Made by a program: the position numbers and the translations under genes | The notes under the pieces: generated by a model | Database searches by the model: none | Seen by the model: only the letters and a program-made list of their open reading frames with translations | What the model was told of the DNA's origin: nothing | Shown: positions 13,901 to 23,867 of the stretch, piece by piece | How the letters are laid out: every line of letters starts with the position of its first letter | Numbering within the stretch: the stretch's first letter is position 1 | NCBI GenBank assembly: GCA_003586115.2 | Contig: QVOM02000112.1 | Coordinates: 108,154,701-108,218,700 of the forward strand | DNA length: 64,000 bases | Origin: Salvator merianae | Lineage: Eukaryota; Chordata; Lepidosauria; Squamata; Teiidae | Direction: 5' to 3'

Positions 13901-16900
13901 AAGTAATGAATAATTAACAGGGGCCACTAATAAAATAGCAAATCCCAGATTCAAGCAGATATGAGCTTTATAAATAGCTAGGTAATAATTTAATACCTTT
14001 CTGATATTGTTCAGGTGACCAATCAAGAGAATTCATTCATTCATTTATTCTTAACACAACAAACCAACAGATCTACTGTACAACAAGATTTCAAACACAT
14101 CTGTAAATCTTCAACAATTGGTATAGTCCTTATATTTCAACATCTACACTGAACTCACTAATTCTGTCCGATTTTGGAAGCTCATTAAGACTGGACCAAG
14201 TCAGTACTACAACAGAAAAATCACCTGGGAACACCATCTACTGTGGGCTAAACTGAAAAATCAAAAATTATTCAAGAAGGCAGCAGTGGCAACCCACTTG
14301 CATACCATTGCCAAGAAAACAGCCTGGTATCTTTGTTTCTATAATACAATTCATATAATACTTATAGCTCCTGTACAGTCTTTTAGAACTCTAAACTGAT
14401 TAGATTTTACAATTTCTTGTGATCAATTAACCATAAATTACATAAGAAACATTTATTCCTTGTACACTTACAACTGTATTTAACTTCTATATTTTTCCCC
14501 CTGGATTGCTAGTAAAGAATAGATTATACAGTATAAATACCATACCATGAAGGGAGTAGAGCTATTGACATGACCACTTCCAAGTGCCCTAGAGACCCTG
14601 CAGAGCTTGCATGGAACCCTGGTACAGTGAGGAGCTGTGTGGAAGTGGAAGGGCAGACAGATAGAGCACAAATGGTATAAATCGCATTGTGAATCTGACT
14701 GAATGCAGGTAAGGGCATATTATGGTGCCTACCATGAGGCAGTGACAGCGGTGAAAACAGCTCACTTCTCTGCCTCTGTTGTTGTAGTAGAAATCAACGG
14801 GACCAAACGAAAATCAAGGCAAAGCTGCAGCTTTATTATTTACTCGTGCACTAGGGCAACTGTGCCATTATCAAAAACAACAGAGTCGTACCTTTTGGTT
14901 AGCAAACAAAGCTTATATAGAGTAATACTAAATAAGCAAATTATAATAGGTCTGGTTTAGGCATATATACTCATACTCTTGACCAGTTACATTCAAAAGT
15001 GTAAAGAAAGCATAACATCACTAACTGGATTTAGTAGGGCCTCAAATAAGCTGATAACAGGTCAGGTTACAACAAAGAGTTTTCTCTACTATCTTATGTT
15101 TGCCATTACCTAACACACTCCAACATCTCCTGCCAGTTTTAATGAGCACACTGATTTACGGCGGGACGTTAATCAGCTATCCTGTATCTTCGGTGCATAA
15201 GTTGGTTCCTAGCCCAAGCTAATTAGACTTAGTTGTGCACATTCTACTACCTACTTTTTGCTCAAGCTGAAATGCACTCTGTATATTGCTCCAAACTTCC
15301 ATAATCCTCCTCACAAAACTCCATTTTGGTTTCACAACCCTGACATTGTGTTCTCAAGTGTCGCCCAGTAGAGCTATTCTGGGTGATTAAAAGGCTTTTG
15401 TCATTTAGCCATAAGGATTCGCATGGAATTGACTCCATGGTTAGAAGTGGTTTAGTGGAGGTATCTAGAACATCGCCTGGTCCTGCTATTTTGGATCAGT
15501 TTCAATTATTGCAGTCTGAGGAGGTGGACAAGCTGTTTGCAGGAATTCAGTCAACCATTTGTCTCTTTGATCCTTGTCCACCATGGCTGATTAAAGCTAG
15601 CTGAGGGGGCATGACTGATGGATCCAGGAAGTAACACATGCCTCATTGTGAGAGGAGGAGGATGTACCAGCAGCACTCAAGGAAGCTGTGGTACACCCTC
15701 TCCTTAACAGGTCCTCTCTGGATCCTGAGGTGTTAAACAAGTATCACCCAGTTGCTAATATTCCCTTTTGGAGAAAAGTACTAGAGAGAATAGTGGCTAC
15801 TCAGCTACAAGAATGCTTGGAGGAAACAGATTATTTTGACCCATTCAGTCTGGCTTCAGGTGGAGGTACAGTACTGAGACTGGCTTGGTCACCCTGATGA
15901 ATTACCTCCATCGGGAGAGGAACAGGGCAACACAACCTTGTTGATTCTCATGATCTCTCAGCAGTTTTTGATACCATTGCCCATGTGGAGCAACTTTGGA
16001 AATTGGAACTGGAGGCACTGTTCTACAATGATTTTCTTCCTATTTTTGAGACAGACTTCAAAAAGTAACATCAGGAAACTTTTGTTTGGCCCCTCGGGAG
16101 CTCTCATGTGGTGTTCCTCAAGGATTGGTTTTGTTCCCTATGCCATTTAACATCTATATGAAGTCACTGAGAAAGGTCATCAGATTTGGAGTGAGATGTC
16201 ATCAGTATGATGATGACACCCAACTCTATCCCTCTGAGTCAGGCGAAGTAGCTGAGGTGGTGCACTGGTGCCTGGAGGCAGTAATAGGCTGGATGAAAGG
16301 GTATGTGATCAGAGGGTATTTCTAGATTCATCACTATTGCTTGAGACCCAGGTGCTTACCTCCACCTCTGACTGGTTTGGCAACTTCAGTCATTCCTGGA
16401 TAGGAACAACTTGGCAACAATGATCCAGACTCTTATAACCTCCAGGCTAAACTACTATAATGCGCTTTACATGGGACTACCTTTGAAGATGGTCTGAAAG
16501 CTGGAATTGGTACAGAATGCAGCAGCACAACTACTGTTAGGAGTTTCTGGCCAGATGCACACCACACCAACCTTAAAGAAACTGCACTGGTTATCAATTC
16601 GCTACCAAGTCCAATTCAAGGTGTTGATACTGACATATGAAGTCCTAAACAGCTTGGCTCCTGAATATCTAAAGGAGAACCTTCTCCCATATAGAGCCTT
16701 AAGATCATAAAGTGAGGGCCTTCTTCTAGTTCCGCTACCCTCAGAGGTGCAAGGGGTTACGGCACACAAGAGGGTCTTTTCTGCAGTGGAATAGCTTTCC
16801 ATGGAGGTATGCTAGGTCTTGGGTGCCTAGTTAAAACAAACCTCTTCACCTAAGCCTTGATGCATATTTTCCTCTGAATATAGTACAGCCATGGGGGGGG

Positions 16901-19900
16901 GGGGGAGGGAGGGAGGAGAAAAGAAGAGAGGGTTAAAGAGCTATATTTTAAATACATTTTAGTGTTTGTATTTTTATCATATGTTGAGAGTCATCCTAGG
17001 TCATTCAGGTGAATGGTGGGATGCAAAGGTAATAAGTAAATAAGTAAAATACAACATGAAAGATTTAATAAAGTTTAAAAATGAGGGGAAGGCACAAATA
17101 CATTTTTTCTCCTTTACAAGATTAATTATTTAAACTGTGTCTTAGAGCTATTTTGACATATTTCACCACTGTTTATTTACCACTATAGATGTATCTCTTG
17201 GGAGATGTATCTGTATTGGGTGGTTGGAATTACGGACACTTTCATTGTTGGTGCTCATCTTGTACTCTGAATTAATGAATTCAAAGATGTACCAGTGTTA
17301 GTCCGGATCAGTAAGCAATGAGGTCTAGTATCCATCTTACCTGCATTCAGTTTCTAGGTGCTGCTAGACCCCTTTGCTTTCTGAATTAATGAGATCACGT
17401 AAGAATTTCTTTAGTCATAACAGTTCATTCTTTCTGGTTTAAATATTATTATATTGATATTATATAGTTACACACTTTGTACATTTGGGTATTTATAAAG
17501 CTAGTTCACAACTATATACTTAGTACTGTTGTAATTGTTTCTTACATTAAATGACAAACAGGATTCTTAAATTCTAAGGGACAGGAAAGGTGTGATTTGA
17601 TAAAGAAAATGTTTTTTTTTTCAGGAAAGGAGTACTTAATTTTTCCTCTTTCTGCTCACCTCTTGGACTACAAAGAACAGTTTTTCTTTGCTGCTCTGAA
17701 GCAAAGAAGCAGAAGTATCTTATGTGGGCTATGGAGAAATAATTTAGGATGAAAATAGACACAGCATTAAGGATGCCAACGCAGTTAATGCCTATATGTT
17801 TTGTACACAAACATCAGCTATGGGAAAATGCAAACAGGATCCAAATTGAGATGCAACAGGTAGTTCCAACTTTCTCCCCACCTTCAACACAATGCTAACA
17901 ATTATTGTCTCAAAGTATAAGAATGGCAGGGGAGAGAGAAGAAATTAAACCTCTTCTGGTTTTCCCCTCTGTTATCATGCGTTGTTAGCAATCATTTAAA
18001 GCTGTGTTTTCAAACTACAGCCCTTCAGATGTTCCTGGACTACAACTTCCAGCATTAAATCACAAAATACATATAGGCTGTGGCCACACCTTCACTTTAA
18101 AGCTTCTTGAGTCCGTTTAAGGACCCAATAGACCACGTCTGTGAATTGATATCTGTTTCTCTTGGGGACTTTCCACCCTCCATGAGCACTTTCTTATATT
18201 CAGATAATCACAGCTCTGAAACCATTCTAGTGCTTTACTCCGTTTTAATTTTCAAAGGTGTGCGCATGGAAGAGGATTAAAGAGGCTGAACCATGCCATG
18301 GTGGACAGTTGCAGCTGAACTTCCTTTTTTCTCTTGGCCAATGCGAGACGTTTAGGCGTTACCCAGAGTTCATTCCATTCCCCCCTTCTTCCCTCCTCCA
18401 CAGTATCACAGTCCTCCGTTCAGTTTATATGTGTAACTCTGTATTTGCACATTTCCGGAAACCTGTCTTAAAAAAAAAATAAATCAATGATGTTTCAGTC
18501 TCTGGCCAGGCAGTGTCCAACCTCTAAGGGCACGGTTGGGAACTGAGGGGATGGTGTGGAGGTAGACAGTCAGGGGTAGGTCTCCACCCCCACCCCTGCA
18601 TGCAAAACTTGATTGATAAAAAATGATCCTATCAGAGTGAAGGGAAGGACACTAATGTGGAAAGGGGTGGCGATGCAAAAAGCACTGTTTCAGGCAACTG
18701 AGAACGGGGAAAGGAAGGTGTAAGCAGTGAAGCCCAAATGGAGGACGGATTTTCAGAAGCTGGGTGTGACCAGGGCTGGTACGTTTTGAATGTTTGTTGC
18801 CAAATAATACAGACTACTTTCTTGAAGTGTGACCGCGGCCAAAGAAAAACCCAATTAGTTAGCCCTAAAACCACCAAATAGCAAAATTAACATGAATTAG
18901 AAAACTTAGAAAAGCCCCTTTGAAAGACAGTCAACATAGAAAACAGAGAAAAGACCAGAAAAAGAGGGTTTTTGAAACATAACCAATTACGTCACTTTGC
19001 ATTATTCACTTTAGATTACCTTGGATAATGTAGCTTTCTCCTTTGAGATATCCTCAGCATTTAGATCACTCCTAGATAAATTCTTCTTGCCAACCGAGGT
19101 CCCTCCTTTATTGTATTCAGAATCCAGGATGAATTTCTCAAACAAGTTCTCCCCTACAGAATGCTGAGATGGCTTTTCTTTTGTTTTCTCCTCATCTCCT
19201 CTCCAATTTATATTTTTCTCTTTCCCTTCTGCAGTCAATTTTTGAGGCACATCCCTGGCATACGAGTGGCCTGTCTTACCCTCTTTGCTTTTCAGCTTTG
19301 AGTTATTACTCATCTCTCCTGCTGAATCAACAGACTTTCGTCCCCGTTCATCTGTGGACAGTTTCAAACTCTTCTGCCCAGGAACAGGTGATGATTTCTT
19401 ATTGTCTGGTTCAGTGGTAGCTTTTGACTTATCTGGAGCCTTCTGCTTTTTGTGGGCACTCTTCTTCTCTGTAAGCCTGTCTAGTTTTTTATGCTCCTCA
19501 AGTTCTTCAACCTTTTTATGCTTCTTCTTTTTTCTCTTAACCTTCACATCAAAACTATCATCAGTACTCGTTGAGCTGTCTGGGTGCTGAACCAAGGGCA
19601 CTCCTCTCTCTTCAAACTGGTCTTTCTCAGAAGGTGCTTTAAGCTTCTCCTCACTGCTGTCAGAGTCAAGATCTACAGTTTCATGATCACCAGCTGGAGA
19701 AAGAGAATTGTCCAAAAGGCTTGATTCAGCATCTAGATGATGACTGCTATGTTTTCCTTTCTGCAGATGTTTATTTTCCTTAGACTCCTCTTTTAATTTT
19801 TTCTTTCCATCTTTGACGTCTCCCTTCTTTTTACTAATGTCTTTTACATCTTCTCTCCTTTGTTTCTTTGATTCTTTCAAGTCCTCCTTCAGTTCTGAAG

Positions 19901-22900
19901 TCCTTTTCTTTGGTTTTGAATCTGAAGCCAAACTATCAGAGGAGTTCTCATATTCTAATGCTGATCTCTCTTTAGCTTTTGTCAATTTAGATTTTTTCTT
20001 TTGAATTTCATCATGGTTTTTGTCCTCCTTTTCCTTTTCCTTTGATTTTTTCTTTTTCTTTTTTGGAGATAGGTCTGCTTTTGAATCCGTTTGCCAGTCA
20101 CTATCTGCTTCAGAATCTGCTTCAAAAAGATCGTCATTTAAAGGCAGCTTCTAGAAAAAAAAGGAAGGGGCGAAATAAAGAATTTTGCTTAAGTGGTCTA
20201 ATGCTTAAATGAAACACACAAATCTGGATTAAGTAAAGACTACTAAAATTTCAATATTTTCAATATCATTTAGTTGTTGCTTCCAATGCTGGTTCTCCAA
20301 AGCAGCTTAATATTTTGTTAATGAATGAAAAGAAAGACCAAGCTATAAATATAACCAAAGGCTTTTTGGCTTCTCATCTTTGAACAGCAACTCCACATTC
20401 TAACTTCTCAAAGTAACCCCTGTTTCAAAAAGGATCATATGGTTAGGGTATGATGGTGCTTGAGAAACTCACTCGATGCTGCACTCAAAGAGCCTCACTC
20501 GAAGAGCCTCATGGGGATTGGCCAGAAACTGGCAAACTATTAAAAATCATCATTTGTTCCATGAATAAGAGGAAACCTAATCCCCCAGTGTTTCCATTAA
20601 GAAGGGACCTGCCGGATTAGTGCAGTGCTCCTGTTAGGGTCCTTAGTCTGAGAGTGGCCAAACGGACACTTAGAAGAAGCCTACACACAGGACATGAACG
20701 CACTAGTATTCTCCTGACTCATAGTAATCAGAAAATGATATTTAGGGGCATGCTACCTAAACATTCAGGAATGTTGGGGTTGCAGCCTAAAAGGAAAAGG
20801 TACTTATGGCTCCAAGCAGCAACATATTACCAGCATATAAAATTAAGCATGACATGAAGAAAATAGATACTGTAAGCAGCGTTTTTTTTCTCTACCTTGC
20901 AAAACACTAAAATTGAGGATAATCTAATCTAGCCATAAGAATTTATAACAGATGAGAGGAAGTATTTTTTACGCACACCCAGTTAAGCTATGAAATTCAG
21001 TACCACAAGGTGGGATGGCCACCAACCTAAACAGCTTTGAAACTGAAGTAGACAAATTCACAGTGGGCAGCTCTAACAACTGCTACTCTTCAGAACGACA
21101 ATATACTACCTCCAATACCAGTGCAATAGCATGTCCTGAGAGTTTGGCCTATATTAGTATTTAGTATAATAACTAAATAGCTATAATAAATACTCAAAAC
21201 CAGTAGCCTGATAAACCTTTAAAGTCAATAGTTAATCAACTCCACAAAAGTTCTAGAAAACATGAAATGGAAGAATTCATTGGAATTAAAAGGTTAGACC
21301 CCTTAAATTATTTTAAGGGGTTTTAAATTATTTTTTCAGTGTAAAAACAAAAGTTGAAATCAAAACTTACCTGTAATTCTTTCTTAACAGGTTTAGGCTT
21401 AGTATCCACTATTTTCTTTCGGAACTCAAGAAGCACTTCCTTACAATCTTCTAAATGCTCCTCGGGTTCCCATGTATCATCATCTGGTGAATATCCTTTC
21501 CATCGTACTTTATACAGTATTTTACCCTAACAAAGCAAAAACAGCTATATAAGCATAATAATAATAAAAAAACAGTTTTCTCATTCAAGCAGAATATTTC
21601 TGAACATGACGGTAAAACAACGGGAATGCAACAAGTTTATCAAAAATATCCCAGGCTGAAACCAATCTTGTCCCTTAAGAAAGAAATGAGTAGTAATAAT
21701 GAAACCAACAGAAACGGAAAAAAATTCTTATAACCTGGGCTGTGCAGTCATAACCTAGCAAGATGATTTGTAGATGCAGGTAAGCAAGATTAGGTGATTT
21801 GGGAGAGTATTTCGTGATTATTTTTAGCCACTGAGTTTTACATTTGAGTGAAAGTAGGGTGGGAAAAAGGACAACAGTTGCACAATCTTGAAGAGTAAAT
21901 GCATATGTAAGGTTCAAATGAATTTTGGTTTCAAAACAGCAGTTGAATTGAATCCTGGTATTTACATGCATCATCAGTGTTGAGACCCCATGTCTTCTTG
22001 GCCACAAAGAAGTGGATAAAGGAAAAGCTATGAAATCACAGCTTGGTGAAGGTGTCCTAAACATAGCTACACCTCCCTTAAACAACAGCACCCCACGGTC
22101 CTTTTTAGCCTTTTGAGACCTAAAGGGAAATGATAATAAATCTTCTTCTCTGCATCAAACTTGGTGACACACTTCTACTCCAAAAGACTTACTCTTAGGA
22201 ACGAGAAAGTGACTGGTCCTTCCTTGGTACTGCAATTCACCTCACTCCATTTCTAGGCCTTATTAGACACACCTCCTGACAGGACTCAACTCTGACCAAG
22301 TAAGTAGCTCTTCTAGAGATGGAAGAGCAACGTCTTGAAATGCGAGCGACAGATAGACCGCTCCCTGCAGGAATCAGCTGCATGCATGCACCCCAATAGC
22401 GATTGAGGCAAATGAACCCCTTCATAGCCCAAAGCGCTTCTCTCGCCACCTGCCACTGAGGGAAGACGGGGTCTAACAGGGGAGCAGCCTGTTGGGGGCT
22501 GCCCAGACGGCCCTCAAACGGTCCTATGAAGGAAGCTTTGCCTTATTCCATGCTGAACAGCTTTGTTAAGCAAGCTGGTCGGTTTTGCTGCAGGGAATAC
22601 GCCCTGCTTTCCGCGTCGCCACCAAGCAAGCAGCAGAAGCAGGCAACGGGAGTAGGGGAGATCTGTAGCGACGAAGCACTTTTTTCCTTCCTTTGCACCT
22701 TCGCCCTCCCACACCACCACCCGAGAAGGAAGGAGCTCCCCGCTGTAGCCTCCCCGCTGCCCTGCCTGCCTCCCTGCGGACTCACATCTTCCGTTTTTAC
22801 GTCCAGGATCTTCTCCACCTCATACACGTCGTCCTCGTCATCCTCGCTCTCTCCCCCGCCGCCGCGTCCCCATGCAGCCACCGCCGCCGCTCCATCTCTC

Positions 22901-22971
22901 GCCTCACCGGCCTCTTTTCTTGACGCAGCCGCCGCCTCCTCTTCCTCAGCGCTGCTCGCTGCCTCCGCCAT
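1845..22971 (-). CDS. MPHOSPH8: MPHOSPH8 (M-phase phosphoprotein 8, HUSH complex), 12 coding exons; last exon not in window
   Basis: MPP8 binds H3K9-methylated chromatin through an N-terminal chromodomain and, with TASOR and periphilin, forms the HUSH complex that silences L1 elements and intronless transgenes in the nucleus. Twelve exons on this strand join in frame into 888 codons: an acidic and alanine-rich N-terminus, a chromodomain across exons 1-2, a long Lys/Glu/Ser-rich exon 3, a linker containing TRDETDTWAYIAAEGD, then ankyrin repeats in exons 7-10 and the conserved C-terminal domain in exons 11-12 (IACHRLCEGPD; LCGPCSVQAV). The order and motifs match vertebrate MPHOSPH8. The final exon (about 40 residues in mammals) was searched for in 1-1844 and not found. 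It is probably left of base 1. Human MPP8 is 860 residues, so this copy is somewhat longer, mainly in exon 3. Confidence 0.96.
1973..2687 (-). other. MPHOSPH8 intron 11
   Basis: I see no repeat or exon here. The sequence is AT-rich unique-looking intron. Confidence 0.7.
2688..2842 (-). CDS. MPHOSPH8: MPHOSPH8 exon 11 (C-terminal domain)
   Basis: The exon is 155 nt, with acceptor CTTTTTTAG/GCT. The donor is GAAG/GTTGTA, which is weaker than consensus at +3 to +5. It encodes LSRVAEETIKEYFEAHLILM, then EPIFDIACHRLCEGPDYSS. The junction G/GA restores Gly as in other vertebrates, so the weak donor is very likely used. Confidence 0.94.
3960..4312 (+). mobile_element. BovB (RTE-class LINE) 3' end fragment
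   Basis: The fragment ends in the diagnostic BovB 3' motif (gggtcaggaagagtcagacacaactaaac; in ruminant BovB a gtcagacacgactgagc-type ending). Upstream it has the reverse-transcriptase C-terminal segment shared with the copies at 37075, 51130 and 57960 (ggaaggacaaatactgaagc-like). It is diverged and 5' truncated. Confidence 0.75.
4432..4605. repeat. Foldback inverted repeat, arms about 70 bp
   Basis: The left arm (4432-4500) and right arm (4535-4605) are reverse complements around a 34-bp loop. The core aaacttgaataggaaac is mirrored as gtttcctattcaagttt. It is probably a foldback MITE of an unnamed family. Confidence 0.7.
4790..4915 (+). mobile_element. L2-type LINE 3' tail
   Basis: The stretch gaccagccctgagacctttg, followed by tgataaaactataaataaaa, matches the 3' ends of the L2-type elements elsewhere in the window (7256, 56790). 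Confidence 0.5.
5457..5611 (-). CDS. MPHOSPH8: MPHOSPH8 exon 10 (ankyrin repeats)
   Basis: The exon is 155 nt, with acceptor TTTGCAG/GCT and donor GCTAC/GTAAGT. It encodes ACKRGNYDIVRLMIESGADC, then NALHFAKQCNNLQVYELLTN, the last ankyrin units. The final AC joins G of exon 11 as Thr. Confidence 0.95.
5612..7100 (-). other. MPHOSPH8 intron 9: Harbinger-like element and unique sequence
   Basis: Apart from the transposon at 5963-6580 I see nothing recognisable in this intron. Confidence 0.6.
5963..6580. mobile_element. Harbinger-like non-autonomous DNA transposon, copy B (diverged)
   Basis: Its ends are ggctgggttcacactt and aagtgtgaatagggct. The interior (agcctagtacgggattacaa, gctgagtgatacccagcaca) is clearly related to copy D at 25809, so B and D form one subfamily. 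Confidence 0.65.
7101..7187 (-). CDS. MPHOSPH8: MPHOSPH8 exon 9 (ankyrin repeat)
   Basis: The exon has 29 codons in phase 0-0, with acceptor TTCTTACAG/AAT and donor ATGAAG/GTATAT. It encodes NNLTTVAILLEAGACVNLQQ and NSGETALMK, one ankyrin unit. Confidence 0.95.
7188..8162 (-). other. MPHOSPH8 intron 8
   Basis: An L2-type tail lies near 7256-7318 (gccctgagatcttcaggtat, then aaataaataaataaaa). Nothing else was recognised. Confidence 0.6.
8163..8303 (-). CDS. MPHOSPH8: MPHOSPH8 exon 8 (ankyrin repeats)
   Basis: The exon has 47 codons in phase 0-0, with acceptor TCTTTCAG/GAT and donor GAAAAG/GTTGGT. It encodes DSSGMTLVMLAAAGGHDDIL, then GAKVNFRQKNGTTALIHAAEK, a canonical ankyrin unit with G-T-ALIHAA. 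Confidence 0.96.
8304..10609 (-). other. MPHOSPH8 intron 7: one foldback element
   Basis: It contains the foldback at 8796-9087 and an A-run at 9454-9468. I see nothing else, and none of the short open frames here has coding character. Confidence 0.6.
8796..9087. repeat. Foldback MITE with about 80-bp terminal inverted repeats
   Basis: The left end ctagggatgtgtcaaactgc is mirrored at the right end as gcagtttggcccatccctag. The arms continue inward (ctgctcagagaagcccagga against tcctgagcctctctgagcag). The central part is non-coding. It is a non-autonomous DNA transposon, superfamily not assigned. Confidence 0.75.
10610..10698 (-). CDS. MPHOSPH8: MPHOSPH8 exon 7 (start of ankyrin region)
   Basis: The exon is 89 nt, with acceptor TTTTTCAG/CTC and donor CAGGAG/GTAGGC. 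It encodes LRDAIKNGNYALVKMALNSK and EEYNLDQE, the first ankyrin-like helix pair. Confidence 0.94.
10783..10908 (-). CDS. MPHOSPH8: MPHOSPH8 exon 6
   Basis: The exon is 126 nt, with acceptor TTGATAG/ATG and donor ATCTG/GTGAAT. It encodes NLGMDMQLEWLSLEDFQKHL followed by an acidic stretch. This is the segment just before the ankyrin domain in MPP8. Confidence 0.94.
10909..12864 (-). other. MPHOSPH8 intron 5: Harbinger-like element C
   Basis: The intron holds the 711-bp transposon at 11393-12103. The flanks (10909-11392, 12104-12864) show nothing recognisable. Confidence 0.6.
11393..12103. mobile_element. Harbinger-like non-autonomous DNA transposon, copy C (GC-rich)
   Basis: The terminal inverted repeats are gggcctgttcgcactt and aagtgcaaacaggccc. 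The flanking triplets are CTA at the left and TTA at the right, compatible with the 3-bp TWA/YTA target duplications of PIF/Harbinger. The GC-rich middle is unlike the surrounding AT-rich intron and makes a false CpG island. Confidence 0.78.
12865..13074 (-). CDS. MPHOSPH8: MPHOSPH8 exon 5 (conserved linker with DETDTWAYIAAEGD)
   Basis: The exon is 210 nt, with acceptor CTTCTAG/GTC and donor CCTG/GTAAGG. It carries LKEIKNAFDGFNISSEE and later STRDETDTWAYIAAEGD, a signature that is nearly invariant in vertebrate MPP8. The phase (2 bases in, 1 base out) fits both neighbours exactly. Confidence 0.95.
13354..13453 (-). CDS. MPHOSPH8: MPHOSPH8 exon 4 (coiled, Glu/Lys-rich)
   Basis: The exon has 33 codons plus one base, with acceptor TTTCCAG/GAA and donor AAAAA/GTAAGT. 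It encodes a charged helical segment (EKEAKKCELKEKLQKRLESE). The single leftover base A joins GT of exon 5 to give Ser. Confidence 0.88.
14166..14325 (+). mobile_element. 5S rRNA-derived SINE (degenerate)
   Basis: The head resembles the 3' two thirds of 5S rRNA: tccgattttggaagctcatt, gtcagtacta, then cacctgggaacacca in the positions of the A-box/C-box internal promoter. It is followed by the body motif aacccacttgcataccattgccaagaaaac found in reptile SINEs. It is too diverged to be a working 5S gene and is probably of the squamate 5S-headed SINE type. Confidence 0.6.
15383..17045 (+). mobile_element. L2-type LINE, 5'-truncated and decayed
   Basis: Broken frames on this strand encode L2 reverse-transcriptase segments in order: LDPEVLNKYHPVANIPFWRK, CGVPQGLVLFPMPFNIYMK, then YDDDTQLYPSESGEV (degenerate YADD box), and the C-terminal NAAAQLLLG and LKKLHWLSI. 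There is an internal deletion near 16310-16330 and many stops. A G-run sits at 16893. Confidence 0.85.
19020..20150 (-). CDS. MPHOSPH8: MPHOSPH8 exon 3 (large lysine/serine-rich linker)
   Basis: This 377-codon exon is phase 0-0, with acceptor TTTTTCTAG/AAG and donor TCCAAG/GTAATC. It begins KLPLNDDLFEADSEADSDWQ and has runs such as SPKKKKKKSKEKEKE. The composition is highly charged and low-complexity, and predicted disordered. In mammals this region holds many mitotic phosphorylation sites and contacts TASOR and other HUSH partners. Several plus-strand open frames across it are antisense shadows of its biased composition. Confidence 0.95.
20151..21370 (-). other. MPHOSPH8 intron 2
   Basis: I recognise nothing in this intron. 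A short imperfect duplication (gagcctcactcgaagagcct) lies near 20470-20510. Confidence 0.6.
21371..21526 (-). CDS. MPHOSPH8: MPHOSPH8 exon 2 (chromodomain core)
   Basis: The exon has 52 codons in phase 0-0, with acceptor TTTGTTAG/GGT and donor TTACAG/GTAAGT. It encodes KILYKVRWKGYSPDDDTWEP, then EEHLEDCKEVLLEFRKK. The aromatic residues of the methyl-lysine cage (Trp of VRWKGY and of DTWEP, with the Tyr from exon 1) are all present, so H3K9me3 binding should be preserved. Confidence 0.96.
21527..22785 (-). other. MPHOSPH8 intron 1
   Basis: No repeats or exons were recognised. GC content rises toward the promoter from about 22300. Confidence 0.6.
22786..22971 (-). CDS. MPHOSPH8: MPHOSPH8 exon 1 (start codon, first part of chromodomain)
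   Basis: There are 62 codons from ATG at 22971. The start reads MAEAASSAEEEEAAAASRK, followed by a Gly-rich and Asp/Glu-rich stretch and DVYEVEKILDVKTED, the first strand of the chromodomain with the aromatic-cage Tyr. The exon ends GAAGAT/GTGAGT in phase 0. The ATG is chosen because it is the first in-frame Met and lies in the CpG-rich promoter, and the same MAEA-type beginning is found in vertebrate MPP8. Confidence 0.93.
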
Positions 22972-23260
22972 CTTCGGGACGAATTTTCAAACAGCAACAG
23001 TCAAAAAGCGGCTGCTGCGACATTCGATTCCCCTCCCCCCCTGCCCCCATAAGAAGCAGCCAATCAACGCCCAGGCGACAAAGCCTGCGTCCCCACCATT
23101 AACGACAGCCATTCGGAAACGACCCGCTCGGAGGAAACGCAGCGTATAGGACGAAGCTTCAGGGAGCGACCAATCCGAGGCCATCATTAGGCAGGAGGAG
23201 GCGGGCGCGATAGATGGGAAAAAGCAAAAAGGCGTCCTTAGAATTTCCGCTACCAATAGA
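22972..23260 (-). promoter_or_regulatory. MPHOSPH8 promoter (CpG-rich, TATA-less)
   Basis: The region upstream of the ATG is GC-rich with many CpGs, a CpG island that extends over exon 1 from about 22500. No TATA box is visible. Two CCAAT motifs (plus-strand reading 23060-23064 and 23170-23174) lie about 90 and 200 bp upstream of the start codon, in the spacing usual for NF-Y sites of housekeeping promoters. Confidence 0.7.
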
Positions 23261-23867
23261 TATAGAAAAAAGGCAAGAGAGGAAAGGAAATTCTAAGAGG
23301 GAGAATTGAGAGCTCTTTATAGAAGAGTTCGGAGACACTTAAGGGGTGTCCATCTGCCCGGGAGACCAGTTCAGGCATTTTCATGGAACAGAGGGTGAAA
23401 ACTTGCAACGATAAGAGGTTACTTGCTCTTTCTATGATTGGGACATTTCTTTCGCCTTTTGTCTTTAGAAAAGCGAACCTGAACAGTCTGGACAGATCAA
23501 TGAAACAGAAGCCTCCCGCATACAGCTCAGCCAGCAGCATTAGCTTAAAGGGAGTCTGGTGGTACTTATTAGCACCTGAAGCGCTTTTTATGGGGGACCT
23601 TCGACTGGGCTGACCCAAAAACCAGCCAGTGCTGCCTAGTCAGTCCCTGCAGTTTTAACAACTGCATGTGTCCTTTCTCTGTTCAGAACTTAGAAGACAG
23701 ATGTTCTTGGTTAAAAATAACACTTTATTGAGAATTTGTCAGTTCAGAAGCATCATCACCACCTCTTTACTTGCATACCGTCTTTCCATGGCATGCTGAA
23801 AGCAGTTTACAAGCAATGACCGAAGAAAATAGAAAAACAAAATACAGTAATCATATATTAATATAGC

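Larger units (their letters stand above)
13454..19019 (-). other. MPHOSPH8 intron 3: L2 LINE, 5S-type SINE, unique sequence
   Basis: The L2 copy occupies about 15383-17045 and a 5S-headed SINE 14166-14325. Stretches 13454-14160, 14330-15380 and 17050-19019 show no element I can name with confidence. One short dispersed motif occurs at 18030-18060. Confidence 0.6.

Noticed and set aside
14166..14250. Possible 5S rRNA gene
   Set aside because: There are too many substitutions in the internal promoter, the 5' third is absent and it is fused to a SINE body.
19169..20004. Several plus-strand frames rich in Ser/Phe/Leu
   Set aside because: These are mirror images of the Lys/Glu/Ser-rich MPHOSPH8 exon 3.
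21675..22091. 138-codon minus-strand open frame in MPHOSPH8 intron 1
   Set aside because: It has no homology and no splice sites in phase with exons 1 and 2, which join each other perfectly.
22526..23149. 207-codon plus-strand open frame over the CpG island
   Set aside because: It is antisense to MPHOSPH8 exon 1 and promoter. GC-rich sequence lacks stops, and there is no protein similarity or splice logic.
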